Origin: Bryoerythrophyllum caledonicum
Lineage: Eukaryota; Streptophyta; Bryopsida; Pottiales; Pottiaceae
Length of the DNA: 64,000 nt
Reading direction: 5' to 3'
Assembly: GCA_963971425.1 (NCBI GenBank)
Contig: OZ020514.1
Span: forward strand, 11,475,218-11,539,217
Shown here one piece after another: positions 41,631-52,039 of the stretch (positions within the stretch are counted from its first letter, which is position 1; every line of letters starts with the position of its first letter). Position numbers and translations under genes: made by a program. Below the pieces are notes generated by a model. The model was not told the origin of the DNA, did not search any database, and worked only from the letters and a program-made list of their open reading frames with translations.

Positions 41631-43983
41631 GTTGAATACATACAATCAAAAAAGAACAAAACAAAATACCGAAGCCGCATACAAAAAACTCCAAAACAAA
41701 ACAAGAAACACACTCACTACAAGCTGCTAATACTACTTGGAGGGGACTTCAAAACCAAAATAAAAAATAAAAGGAATAAGAGAAGAGATGGAATTAGAAT
41801 AAATAATAAAAGAAAAGTAAAAATAAGTATCATAACTACATATAACAAAAAAGGAAACAATACTAATAAAAACAATAATGGAAATTTTGTAATAAAGATA
41901 AATAATGGTAGAAGGGAATCAAAACCCAAAAACTATCAGAAGATAAGGAATATCAAAATGGCTAAAAATAGGAAAAACAAGGAGAGTAAAAAGACATATT
42001 ATAAATTAAAAAGGAAGAAGATAGATATTTATAAATTTTCAAAAGTTTCAAACAATAAGAACATAGGAACAAACAGCAACACAAAAAATAGTATATCCTT
42101 TTTAAGGAAATCCAAAATAAGGGATGGAAAATTACCTAAATTAATAATGGGAATTAATTATAATAAGAATACAAATATTAAGAACATAACTATAAACAGC
42201 AGTACTAAAAATAGAATATGCTTCATAAGAAAATCAAAAATAAGGAATGGAAAATTAACCAAAGTAGTAATGAGAAGTAATTATAATAAGAATTCAAATG
42301 ATAAGGAAATAGCTATAAACAGATGTACTAAAAAAAGAATTTGCTTCCTAAGAAAATAAAAAAAAAGGGATGGAATTTTTACCAAAGTAGTAATGAGAAT
42401 TAATTATAATAAGAATACAAATATTAAAAACATAACTATAAACAGCAGTACTAAAAATAGAATATGCTTCCTAAGAAAAACAAAGGTAAGGAATGGAAAA
42501 TTAAGCAAAGTAGCAATGAGAATTAATTATAATATGAATATAAATATTAAAGAAATAGCTATAAACAGCAGTACTAAAAATAGAATATGCTTCATTGAAA
42601 AATCAAGAATAAGGGATGAAAATTTCACCAATGTAGTAATTTATATTAATTATAATAAAAATACAAAGAGTAAAAGAATAGCTATAAATAACAGTACTAA
42701 AAATAGAATATGCTTCATTGAAAAATCAAGAAGGGATGAAAATTTCACCAAAGTAGTAATTTATATTAATTATAATAAAATTACAAATAGTAAAAGAATA
42801 GCTATAAACAGCAGTACCAAAAATAGAATTACTAAAAATAGAAATTCTAATAAAAGTAAGAATATACTTGAATCTGATTGAAATAAATATCAATCTGTTT
42901 TTAGAAATCATAGTTTTAGACAAAATATGTTTCGAAAGAAATCTTTTAGAAAACTCATTATTTCAATATTCGGGTATATATACTGATACGTATACTGATA
43001 CTTATACTGATACATACACCGGTGAATATACTTATAAATATACTGATACAAATACTGGTATGTATACTGATACACATACTGGTATGTATGTAAATACAAA
43101 TACTTATACTTATACAAATGCAAATACCTATACAAATAGCGGTACGTGTACTCATACGAATACTAACACAAATACTAACAAAGATACTGATACAAATACC
43201 AAGACAAAAACCGTGACACACACTAATACAAACATACAAAAGAATACTAATATAACACCACATAAAACTACATACACACACACAAAGACAACCACACACC
43301 ATCAACGAAACACATACATATACATACACACATACAAAGACAAACACATACAATCAAAAAAACACAAATACCAAAGCCACATTCAAAAACGAAAAATTCT
43401 AAAACAAAACAAAAAACCCATCTACTACAAACTACTAATATTAATTGGAAGAGACATGGAGACTAACCCCAAGATCCATGTCGAACATATTAGAAAGACA
43501 CCCCGCTTCGCACAAAAAGAATACCAAAACATATTTCATACCAAATACTAATACAAACACCAAAACAAACAATTGTACAAACCACAAAGTATATAATAAC
43601 ACCGCGTATGAAAAAAGGACTTAAAAGCCACTTTAAAAACCAACATAAACCCACATACAAATAGTCTTAAACATAATAGTTACACATGCACACGGACAAA
43701 AACAACCAAGATAAAATACAACCAATCATACATACATCCATACACTACTAAAACAAAAACAACCACAAAAAACACATGGACTTAAAATAAACTAAAGACG
43801 AAAACAACTACACCTACTATAAAAATAAATAAACCCACAACTCACACACAAAATACAAACATCCACCTACCCCCAAACCAACAAGTCATTAATAACACAA
43901 CAAAGCCTTTAAAATACACCACTAAACATATATACCACAAACTTCTACTACTTCTAGGAGGAGACATTGAAACCAACCCGGGA
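40702..43983 (+). pseudogene. outer LINE: low-complexity and basic region, frame-broken
   Basis: It corresponds to 29314-32925 of the inner copy. Open pieces are 40698-42359, 42393-42881 and 42868-43551, separated by stops and frame changes. The first 2A module is destroyed: GGDF is joined directly to KTKIKNKRNKR (41740-41775), so the stretch that separates these parts in the inner copy is missing. The second module reads DMETNPKI (43453-43476). A TAA near 43783 replaces Lys of the inner copy. The piece just before 43987 is open and holds the intact third motif. Confidence 0.75.
42060..42840 (+). repeat. 123-bp tandem repeat, outer copy, about six units
   Basis: Same basic unit as at 31080-31545 (aaacagcagtactaaaaata anchors about every 123 bases), but with more units and a few frame-breaking changes. 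The copy number differs between the two elements. Confidence 0.8.
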
Positions 43984-43986
43984 CCC
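43963..43986 (+). other. 2A-like motif 3 (DIETNPGP, canonical), outer copy
   Basis: Identical octapeptide and Leu-rich lead to the inner copy, directly before the ATG of the enzymatic ORF. In this copy a stop lies about 60 codons upstream, so ribosomes would reach it only by starting within that short stretch. Confidence 0.85.
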
Positions 43987-46900
43987 ATGCCCAATATACT
44001 AAAAAGACATCCTACATCACACAAAAAAAATGCCAAAATCTACTTTATACCTAATACCATAAAACTCCAACCAGAATATGAACACATTGCAAAACCCTTC
44101 GCACCATTTCTAAAAAACACACATACATTACACCACATACAAAACACTTCCCACCCAAATATTGCCCTATACATACAACAAAAAAATACGCATCCACCAC
44201 CCCACATCTTATATGCACTAATAATCACTACTCATCCAAACATAGATGAATGTAACCAACTTCTAAATCCACAAAATTTGAACACAATTACATGGACTAA
44301 TACACTCCTACAAACCTTACTAACCTTACAAAACCCACCAGAACGACACATTTACACTCCACACCCCTATACTGAATTCCTAGTAGACAACCAAAATATT
44401 ATAAACCATGAGAACTCAATACATAAAAGACTATACGACTTCTTACATAGTCAAGACATACCACCCTCAAATGATATAATAAAACTAAAATTCCCTTACC
44501 TCCCTAACAACCTCATAAGTGAATCACTAAAATGTCTGGACCCTATAGCAGAATACACCCACCCACCCCCACCTCTTCCCTACATCCCTCCTCAAAACCA
44601 AAATCAAAACATTAGACCAAACCAAGAAAATACATACATAATCACATGGAATGCCTCCTCACTAAACAGTGCCCTTCCTAGCTTACAAACTCTAGTCGCA
44701 AACACAGACACACCACCGGCTCTTATAGTTATACAAGAAACAAAACTAACCGCCACAAAATCTACAAAATATATACAAAATATATTTCAAGACTATAAAC
44801 TCATCTTTAACAATACACATGCACTTACAAGATGCATGCAACAAAGGAGACCATACACACCGGGCCGTGGTGGCCTCCTTACATTAATACACAAAAAATA
44901 TACATTCCCCGGCAACATCAACAAAATCCCTACTCCAATGCACATATCACCATACATTCAAATAATTAAAATCACTAATCACCCACTACAATCGTGGTTA
45001 ATCTTTCACATGTATATGCCATCCCATCCCGAAGATACTAGATTTATCTTAGATATACAAAACACTATTACAACCCATATTAATAATCATCCCAATCATA
45101 CATACCTATTATGTGGAGACTTCAATAGAGACATAGCGCTAATTGGCCGCCAAAATGGGAACCATCACACCCCCCCTCAAAACATTGATTACCAATGGCG
45201 CCGCTTCACAGAAAACTTAAACTTCACTTACATCAATACCGATACACAATTCTCTAGACAAGGTGGCCACAATTATAGTGATTGGAGTCTAATAGATGGA
45301 TTCTATATAAATACAAACAACAACACACAATACACCTCCACAACAAACAAAGATAGTATTCTCAATTCGGACCACTCACCCGTACAACTGCACATCCCAA
45401 ATAACACACTAATTAGTAGAACTCCTACAATCCCAAACAAAGACACTATACGCATACTCAACCCCATCCCAAAAACCAACATAGAAAAGTTCAACACAAA
45501 ATTCTTCGAAGAAAACACCGTACAAATAGACTCCCTCATAAACACTCTTGAAATCAATAGTCAATTAACACAAGCTCAATGGCAAGAAGCATGCCACTCT
45601 CTAGACAAACTCATCAATAAAATCTCTGATACACTAGAACAAACTTGTAGAGCACACCCAATACCCCAAATGACAAACAGAACCTCTCAACAAGGCGGGT
45701 ATCTACCGCGCAAACTTTCTAAAACTTGGAAACAACACTTAACCACATACCATACCATACGTAAAACCATTAGAATTGTAAAAAACAACCCTCAATGGCG
45801 TAACCACCCCATACACAACGAACTACTAAATATGCAACATATCCAATTCCCTACCCCGCCTCCTCCGGACCTTCCCCATGATACATGGATAAAAGATATC
45901 GCGATAATTGCAAAAAATGCCAACATACAAGCCCGGAAAATAATCACAAAATACACAAAAGAAAACATTAAAAAAGCCATCTCAAAATACAGACAACTAT
46001 ACGAAATCAGCCCCAAAAAAATTAACAAAAAAGTTTTTAAAAACCTTGAATCCCCACCAATGGATTGTATCAAAGATCAATATAATAATATTCTAACTAG
46101 CCCCGAAGACATTGCGAATGAAATATTCAACCAACAAACAAAAACCAATAGACCAACAGTACCAACATGTAATTACCAGCCACAACATACAATAGAATGC
46201 ACATGTGCAATACGCCAATACCCTTGGCACGACCTGGACGGATATACCCTTGACAAACGGGGCGAACCAGAAATTCCACTACATAAATACCTCAACAGAG
46301 CCACATACGACACATGCCTCCAAAATCTTGGAAATAATAAGGCCCCAGGCCCAGACCGCATACCAAACTCAATACTGAAAAACATGCCTCCAAGATTTCA
46401 TAAACTACTATTCCTATTCTTTTCTCACTGCTATAAACAAAAACAAATACCAAATTCATGGAAAACAAGTGCAACAATTCTACTATACAAAAAAGGCGAT
46501 CCATCCATGCTACCCAATCATAGACCAATTGCACTAGCTAACACAATATATAAGCTTTTTACCAGTACACTCACCCACATACTATCCTCATACGGCGAAA
46601 AATTCAAAATCCTACATGATAGTCAAGAAGGATTTAGAGCGGAGAGAAGTACCGCACGGCAAATACAAACTATAATAGCCGCATTAGAAGACGCAAAATT
46701 TACTAACCAAGATATATACATACTATACGTGGACTTCAAAAATGCCTTTGGCTCAATTGATCATGCCAGACTTCTAGCAATAATGTCAGACCTTGGCTAT
46801 CCAAAAGAGGCAACTACACTTGTTGGAAACATCTATTCCCAATCATCTACTTGCTATATCGGCGAACACTTTGGGAAAACAAAACCTATACCCATCCAAA

Positions 46901-49900
46901 GAGGAACTATACAAGGGGACACCCTCAGCCCATACCTATTTATTATATTCTTGGAACCACTACTTAGATGGCTAGAAAGAGGCAATAATGGATATACTTT
47001 CGGCACATCACAAGTCACAATAAACTCCGCCGCATACGCAGATGACCTAGCCACCATAACTAACAAAATCAAATCAATCCAAGTACAACTCCATAAAATT
47101 GATAGATATTGTAGATGGGCTGGCATGGATGTGGGAGTTCCAAAATGTGCCGTTACCGGATGCCCAAACAAATCTAAATTGAACCCTACCACTTTCAAAG
47201 CCCTAATGCAAACCTCTAACATCAACTACCGCAACCAACCAATCCCTATACTACACCAAAACGAACCATACATATACCTAGGTACAAATCTTGTTCCCTC
47301 ACTAAAATGGAAAATCCAAATCCACACTACAACCACAAAGCTCATCAAACAATGCAAAGAACTAACAACATGCCCAGCCACCATGAAACAAAAAATAAAA
47401 ATGGTTGATACCGTACTACGCCCAGGTGTGGCATACAGTTTCTACGGTGTACCATACTCTATGCCAGCTATCAAAAAACTTGACAAAAAAATAATAGCCA
47501 TACAAAAAACCATATGTGGATTACCAAAATGTATGTCAAATGCAATAACCCAACTACCACATAACCTATTTGGACTTGAAGCTTTCTCCCTCAAAAACGC
47601 ATACCTCCGATGTATAGGCGAACAACTGCAAAATGCTCTAAACGATAAAGGAAGACTTGGGAAAATATATAATGGATTAACTCACTATGTCCTTGCCCAA
47701 TATGGTGGCGCTGAAAACATACCGAGAATTAAAAAAAGTGACTGCATAAGATCACCAATAACACGAACATTCTTCTTATTAAAACATATAGCTAAAGCCC
47801 ACCTTAAAAGTACGCTCCCGAACTTCCTCACTAATCCTACAACACTAGAAATACTATGGCGCCAAGAAACATTAAATCATAACACACTCAATGCCCAACT
47901 CTCCCAAAAGCTTCTACAAAAACTCCTCTCAAAAAATATTTTTGAACTAAACCAAATCATCTTACCTAACGGTACACACATCATGAACAATGAGGACTTC
48001 AAAACCTACCACTTCACCCCATCTAAACTAATAAAGAGTGCCCTAAGTGTTGCTAAACAACTATTTTGCCACATAACATGCCCCACTATATGTCATACTC
48101 CTTGCAACATACACCCATACTCTCATACACTTAAAGATCCATTCATCACCCTCAACAATAATATCATCCCAAGAAATATTCCCACACCAACCAATCCCCC
48201 TAACCCTCCACATACATACCACCCCCGCCCCCCAACATACATCCCCAAAAACCCTACCACATACCCCATTAATAATATCATAAACCATAAACATATCCAA
48301 CACACAGACACAAATAACATACAAAATACCTACACAAAATACCTATGCCAATGGCAACACAATGATAATACATACAATAAATGGCTCCCCCAAAGAGACC
48401 TTTTTCCACGGCATGACACCAATACCTCCACACATAACACTGAAAAATTAAAACAATACTACCAAAAGATCCAAAACAAAATATACTCAGATATCATCCT
48501 TGCCCACCATCCACAAGAACAATCCTCAGACTCAAGGTCCGTAACGCCACCCATAATTATCCCACTCTTAAACATCTACACAACAGAATGCAACCCCGAA
48601 AATGATATCCTTACATCCTCAAACACAATTCAAATAGATAACAATCAAGCACATCTATACGAAGAAAACGGCCGACATTTACACACCATACCCATTACCC
48701 GGCTCCAATGGTTATGGAACCAATATCATACAAAATTACAATCCCCTACAAACATTGAACCAACAACCCAACCCTTTGAAACCGAACTAATATGGCTTTA
48801 CCAAAGATATAAATATCGAATATCAAAAACTGACCCCCTCAAAAATGCGCAATACACAATACCCACCCCCATTTTAGACTCACTAATATCATCCTTTAAC
48901 ATTGAACACTCATACTTTTCCTCCCCGATCACATGTCCTACCAAACTAAATAAATTCTACTCACCGTACGAAAGAGACAAAATAATTGGATCCCTAGGCA
49001 AGGCCTTTGAACACAAATGGATCGGAAATGGAATAGCTCACCCCCACAACGAGAAAGACATAGAACAAGCCATACATTGGGCTAGACTCGCCGCCAAACA
49101 CGATCCAAATAACACAAAAACAATCATCGTCACACCGAACAACAATTGGTACCAAAACAACAACCAACATTCAAACCCATTCCCAGATTCCCACATCATT
49201 GCATTATTCGAAGCAGACACAATACCATACGAAGAACCTAATATCCCACCCGAGCTAAAAAAACCCCGAATAGAGCCATCTACATTACAAATACTATGCG
49301 TCCATCATCAAAATCAAAACCTGGGCTCCCTAGAACAACTTGCGGAACTTACCTCCATATCAGACAATCTAGACATACAACGACCATACACAAAACCGGC
49401 CCCACCAACACCCATACAAACCCCCGTAAACAAAAGTAAAAAATGGTCAAAATTAAACTATGACAACAACACATTAAACTACTCCGTCATACCTCCCCCT
49501 CTCCCAGACTACCCAACTCATACCACACCAAAATTTAACCCCGCATACAGTTATTACACCGACGGCTCCTTTAAACCACCGGAACAAATTAGCCCGGGCT
49601 CTTGGCGAAGAGAAAAAGCTGGCTATGGCATATATAATTCTACCAAAGAAATTAAACTAGCCAAAAGACTCCATGGACTACAAAATATCCTCAGAGCAGA
49701 ACTCATGGCCATTCACAAAACACTACAAATCATCACAACAAAATACAAAAATGAACCTGCACATATATTCACCGATTGTATAAATGCACTCTACCTACTA
49801 AACACTCAAATAACACACCCAACCCTTCACAACAGTCACCCCGACCAAACCATACTAACATCAATGGTACAAATGTTACAAAAACGTACACAAATCACAA

Positions 49901-51015
49901 CCCTTCACAAAGTCAGAGCCCATGCCAACATTGATGGCAACGAACAAGCAGACAAACTTGCAAAAGAAGGCCGAGAAAAAACACACAAAAACGCCAAAGA
50001 CCCTCACGAACATGCTCATGCCACCCCATACTACTTTCAAAAAGAAGATTGGCCTTCCAAAGAAGATACCCCCGACAAAGGCCCAATTAGATTTTTAGGC
50101 AAATATCTCAAAAAACAAGACCTCTACAACAACCTGGATACAATTTCAGAAAATATTCCTAACATAGAAAAATGGACTAACAATAACAACATAGACAATG
50201 AACTCTCTACAAACTTTTGGAAAAACCCCATCATCTCAGACTCACAAATAACGTGCCTCATCAAATTTCGTACGGGTCAGTACATGGGAAACGCTCGCAA
50301 ACAACTCTTCTTTGGAATAGAAAGAATCCCATCCATAACATGCCCCATATGCCCCTCAACGGACCCCGACACATGGCTTCATGTGCTACTCAAATGCCAA
50401 AACCACCACATACACTCCCTAATTGTTAAAAGACATAACAAAGCGGTATGGGAAGTCCGAAAACTAATCACCTCCTACAATAAATCGAGATGTTTCATAC
50501 TTATGAACGCCGACACTTTTAATAGCAATCCACAAGAAAACACGGTCCCCCCATGGCTACTTCCATGCTCATGTATGACCCAAAGATGTCATTGCAACGC
50601 TAGGCTTAAACCGGACATTCTTTGTGTCAAAGGCTTACCATACAACGACCCACCACCCGAGAACACCAACCAAGACTACACCATTCAATTCATCGAATTT
50701 ACATATTGCAACGATAGATTCTCCCCGGAAACAATACAAAATAAAATAGATAAATACCAACCCCTCATAGACGACATCATTGCCCTCGGCTGGAATGTGG
50801 ACCCCCTTATTGTTATCACATCCGGCGCTCGTGCCACCACCTTTATCCCATCTATGAAAACTCTCGAAGATACCTTCAAGATATCCATTGATACAATTAA
50901 AACTACCTTTAAAAATATCAACACCATCGCTATTCAACATGCCATGTCTATTTTACTGCATAAACGCAAAATCGAAAACAACCAAGTCCTCCCTGATAGG
51001 CAAGACCCCCCTTAG
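43987..51015 (+). CDS. outer LINE enzymatic ORF, open to its natural end: APE, RT, chromodomain-like, RNase H, zinc motifs, REL-like
   Basis: 2342 residues from the ATG after the 2A-like motif. Approximate residue positions: APE endonuclease 215-470; RT 790-1080 with YADD near 1017; chromodomain-like YLCQWQ...NKWLPQRDLF near 1440-1490; RNase H 1850-2010 with D-E-D-D set (TDGS, AELMA, FTDC, GNEQAD); CPIC...H...C...RHNKAV near 2115-2150; and a final region with KPDIL (about 2207), IEFTYC (about 2233), K-x3-KYQ (about 2250), GWNVDPLIV and a helical tail. The last part looks like the PD-(D/E)XK endonuclease of algal RT elements. The length is about twice that of common LINE ORF2s. This ORF has no internal stop and keeps the Trp lost in the inner copy. 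Confidence 0.88.
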   Translation: MPNILKRHPTSHKKNAKIYFIPNTIKLQPEYEHIAKPFAPFLKNTHTLHHIQNTSHPNIALYIQQKNTHPPPHILYALIITTHPNIDECNQLLNPQNLNTITWTNTLLQTLLTLQNPPERHIYTPHPYTEFLVDNQNIINHENSIHKRLYDFLHSQDIPPSNDIIKLKFPYLPNNLISESLKCLDPIAEYTHPPPPLPYIPPQNQNQNIRPNQENTYIITWNASSLNSALPSLQTLVANTDTPPALIVIQETKLTATKSTKYIQNIFQDYKLIFNNTHALTRCMQQRRPYTPGRGGLLTLIHKKYTFPGNINKIPTPMHISPYIQIIKITNHPLQSWLIFHMYMPSHPEDTRFILDIQNTITTHINNHPNHTYLLCGDFNRDIALIGRQNGNHHTPPQNIDYQWRRFTENLNFTYINTDTQFSRQGGHNYSDWSLIDGFYINTNNNTQYTSTTNKDSILNSDHSPVQLHIPNNTLISRTPTIPNKDTIRILNPIPKTNIEKFNTKFFEENTVQIDSLINTLEINSQLTQAQWQEACHSLDKLINKISDTLEQTCRAHPIPQMTNRTSQQGGYLPRKLSKTWKQHLTTYHTIRKTIRIVKNNPQWRNHPIHNELLNMQHIQFPTPPPPDLPHDTWIKDIAIIAKNANIQARKIITKYTKENIKKAISKYRQLYEISPKKINKKVFKNLESPPMDCIKDQYNNILTSPEDIANEIFNQQTKTNRPTVPTCNYQPQHTIECTCAIRQYPWHDLDGYTLDKRGEPEIPLHKYLNRATYDTCLQNLGNNKAPGPDRIPNSILKNMPPRFHKLLFLFFSHCYKQKQIPNSWKTSATILLYKKGDPSMLPNHRPIALANTIYKLFTSTLTHILSSYGEKFKILHDSQEGFRAERSTARQIQTIIAALEDAKFTNQDIYILYVDFKNAFGSIDHARLLAIMSDLGYPKEATTLVGNIYSQSSTCYIGEHFGKTKPIPIQRGTIQGDTLSPYLFIIFLEPLLRWLERGNNGYTFGTSQVTINSAAYADDLATITNKIKSIQVQLHKIDRYCRWAGMDVGVPKCAVTGCPNKSKLNPTTFKALMQTSNINYRNQPIPILHQNEPYIYLGTNLVPSLKWKIQIHTTTTKLIKQCKELTTCPATMKQKIKMVDTVLRPGVAYSFYGVPYSMPAIKKLDKKIIAIQKTICGLPKCMSNAITQLPHNLFGLEAFSLKNAYLRCIGEQLQNALNDKGRLGKIYNGLTHYVLAQYGGAENIPRIKKSDCIRSPITRTFFLLKHIAKAHLKSTLPNFLTNPTTLEILWRQETLNHNTLNAQLSQKLLQKLLSKNIFELNQIILPNGTHIMNNEDFKTYHFTPSKLIKSALSVAKQLFCHITCPTICHTPCNIHPYSHTLKDPFITLNNNIIPRNIPTPTNPPNPPHTYHPRPPTYIPKNPTTYPINNIINHKHIQHTDTNNIQNTYTKYLCQWQHNDNTYNKWLPQRDLFPRHDTNTSTHNTEKLKQYYQKIQNKIYSDIILAHHPQEQSSDSRSVTPPIIIPLLNIYTTECNPENDILTSSNTIQIDNNQAHLYEENGRHLHTIPITRLQWLWNQYHTKLQSPTNIEPTTQPFETELIWLYQRYKYRISKTDPLKNAQYTIPTPILDSLISSFNIEHSYFSSPITCPTKLNKFYSPYERDKIIGSLGKAFEHKWIGNGIAHPHNEKDIEQAIHWARLAAKHDPNNTKTIIVTPNNNWYQNNNQHSNPFPDSHIIALFEADTIPYEEPNIPPELKKPRIEPSTLQILCVHHQNQNLGSLEQLAELTSISDNLDIQRPYTKPAPPTPIQTPVNKSKKWSKLNYDNNTLNYSVIPPPLPDYPTHTTPKFNPAYSYYTDGSFKPPEQISPGSWRREKAGYGIYNSTKEIKLAKRLHGLQNILRAELMAIHKTLQIITTKYKNEPAHIFTDCINALYLLNTQITHPTLHNSHPDQTILTSMVQMLQKRTQITTLHKVRAHANIDGNEQADKLAKEGREKTHKNAKDPHEHAHATPYYFQKEDWPSKEDTPDKGPIRFLGKYLKKQDLYNNLDTISENIPNIEKWTNNNNIDNELSTNFWKNPIISDSQITCLIKFRTGQYMGNARKQLFFGIERIPSITCPICPSTDPDTWLHVLLKCQNHHIHSLIVKRHNKAVWEVRKLITSYNKSRCFILMNADTFNSNPQENTVPPWLLPCSCMTQRCHCNARLKPDILCVKGLPYNDPPPENTNQDYTIQFIEFTYCNDRFSPETIQNKIDKYQPLIDDIIALGWNVDPLIVITSGARATTFIPSMKTLEDTFKISIDTIKTTFKNINTIAIQHAMSILLHKRKIENNQVLPDRQDPP

Positions 51016-51236
51016 GAACTTCGCCACTCTGTCTCTTCCTGATTGGTTGCCTGTTTGGTTTTTTTTTTTTTTTTTTTTTTTTCTCGTTAGTTTGGTCGTG
51101 GTTGGTTGTTGTTGGTTGGTTTCTGGCTACTCGTTACATAGTGTCTACCCTCGAAAGGGGGAAGTAGTTCCGGTTTGCTCATTCCTTGTCCGTTGGGCAT
51201 GGTCTTAGCAATGGAACGAACAGACACTTTATTCAC

Positions 51237-51261
51237 GCCGGTTCCCTTGTCGGGAACCGGC
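51237..51261 (+). other. 3'-terminal stem-loop of the outer LINE
   Basis: gccggttccc-ttgtc-gggaaccggc: a perfect 10-bp stem with a 5-base loop, followed by gttcttcttcttcttcc to the end. The stem is kept although loop and one stem position differ from the inner copy. Confidence 0.8.
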
Positions 51262-51278
51262 GTTCTTCTTCTTCTTCC

Positions 51279-51287
51279 GGTTGTCCC
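51279..51287. repeat. right target-site duplication of the outer LINE
   Basis: Second copy of ggttgtccc; pyrimidine-rich host minisatellite continues after it. Confidence 0.75.
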
Positions 51288-51418
51288 TCTCTCTCCCTTT
51301 TGTTCCTTTCAGTTTTTTTCCTTTTGCATTACTCTATTAAATAAATAAAAAATCTCAAGTCCGATTCCTCCTAAAATGCCTTGTCTAGTTTAATGACTAG
51401 CTAATGACAATTTGCAAT

Positions 51419-51530
51419 TAAATACAGTCCCCACATGGCTATTACAACAAGCATGTGGTACTCAAAGATGACATTGTGAAAGGCTTGTGAACTTGTATTT
51501 TGTGGTTGACAAGGGTTTTTGACGGGCTCG
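51419..51530 (+). mobile_element. diverged fragment of a related LINE C-terminal region
   Basis: The translation NTVPTWLLQQACGTQR-stop-HCERLV parallels NTVPPWLLPCSCMTQRCHCNAR of the giant LINEs (50540-50605). A TGA stands for Cys. The similarity fades after about 51530. This is an old relative, not part of the outer element, which ends at 51278. Confidence 0.55.
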
Positions 51531-52039
51531 GGTTGGGCATGGACTAGGTGTCATCTTTCCCTTGGAATTTTTTAGTGATAGTGTTTTTTGTGGTAAAAGG
51601 GGTGAAGATGAGGCGAACAATTCAGGCAACAAAATTGACGTGATGATAAATATTAGTAGTGGCAACGTGGAAACATAATTTGAACCTTAAAATTGATAAA
51701 TTCAAAATGGGCAAAAATATCCCTTCATGTACATCTATACGTATATATGGCTATGTCTATAATGGCAATGACATAGACGTGGAATTTCCATTATACTAAT
51801 TGAAGGGGGAAACTCTTGCCGATCATACTATTCGATCTTTTTTCTTTTACTTCCGCAAAATACTGTGACAGTCTTGCACGGTTGGAGGAGGCACCGTCTT
51901 AAGCACGAATATTACTACGTGTCCGATATCCACTGCGTTCATGGAGAATCACCAATTCCGGATATTGAGGTATGTCCTCACCATTTAGCCATTCCTTCAC
52001 CTCCGGGGTAACTTTGTCAAAATGGCATCAAGCGCCACC
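51531..52039. other. intergenic region without recognised gene
   Basis: AT-rich sequence between the LINE fragment and the 3' side of the minus-strand RING-family pseudogene. Nothing further is supported. Confidence 0.45.

Larger units (their letters stand above)
21561..51278 (+). mobile_element. outer giant non-LTR retrotransposon (about 14.7 kb without its insertion)
   Basis: Bounded by a 9-bp duplication (21552-21560 and 51279-51287). Its own sequence is 21561-25175 plus 40216-51278; the middle is a second copy of the same family. The layout is a long C-rich 5' region, an ORF1 of unknown fold, a broken basic low-complexity ORF with 2A-like motifs, then a 2343-codon enzymatic ORF starting at a 2A-like site (43963) and ending at 51015. 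A 3' UTR with a terminal stem-loop (51237-51261) and (TTC)n closes it. The start shares 'gagtagagctccg...ttctggtgag' with the inner copy. ORF1 is frameshifted and interrupted, so this copy cannot act alone. Confidence 0.88.

Noticed and set aside
41580-41640. Regular 'acacatacaaat' repeats, briefly considered as a CRISPR-like array
   Set aside because: Simple microsatellite inside a eukaryotic retroelement; no spacers or cas genes.
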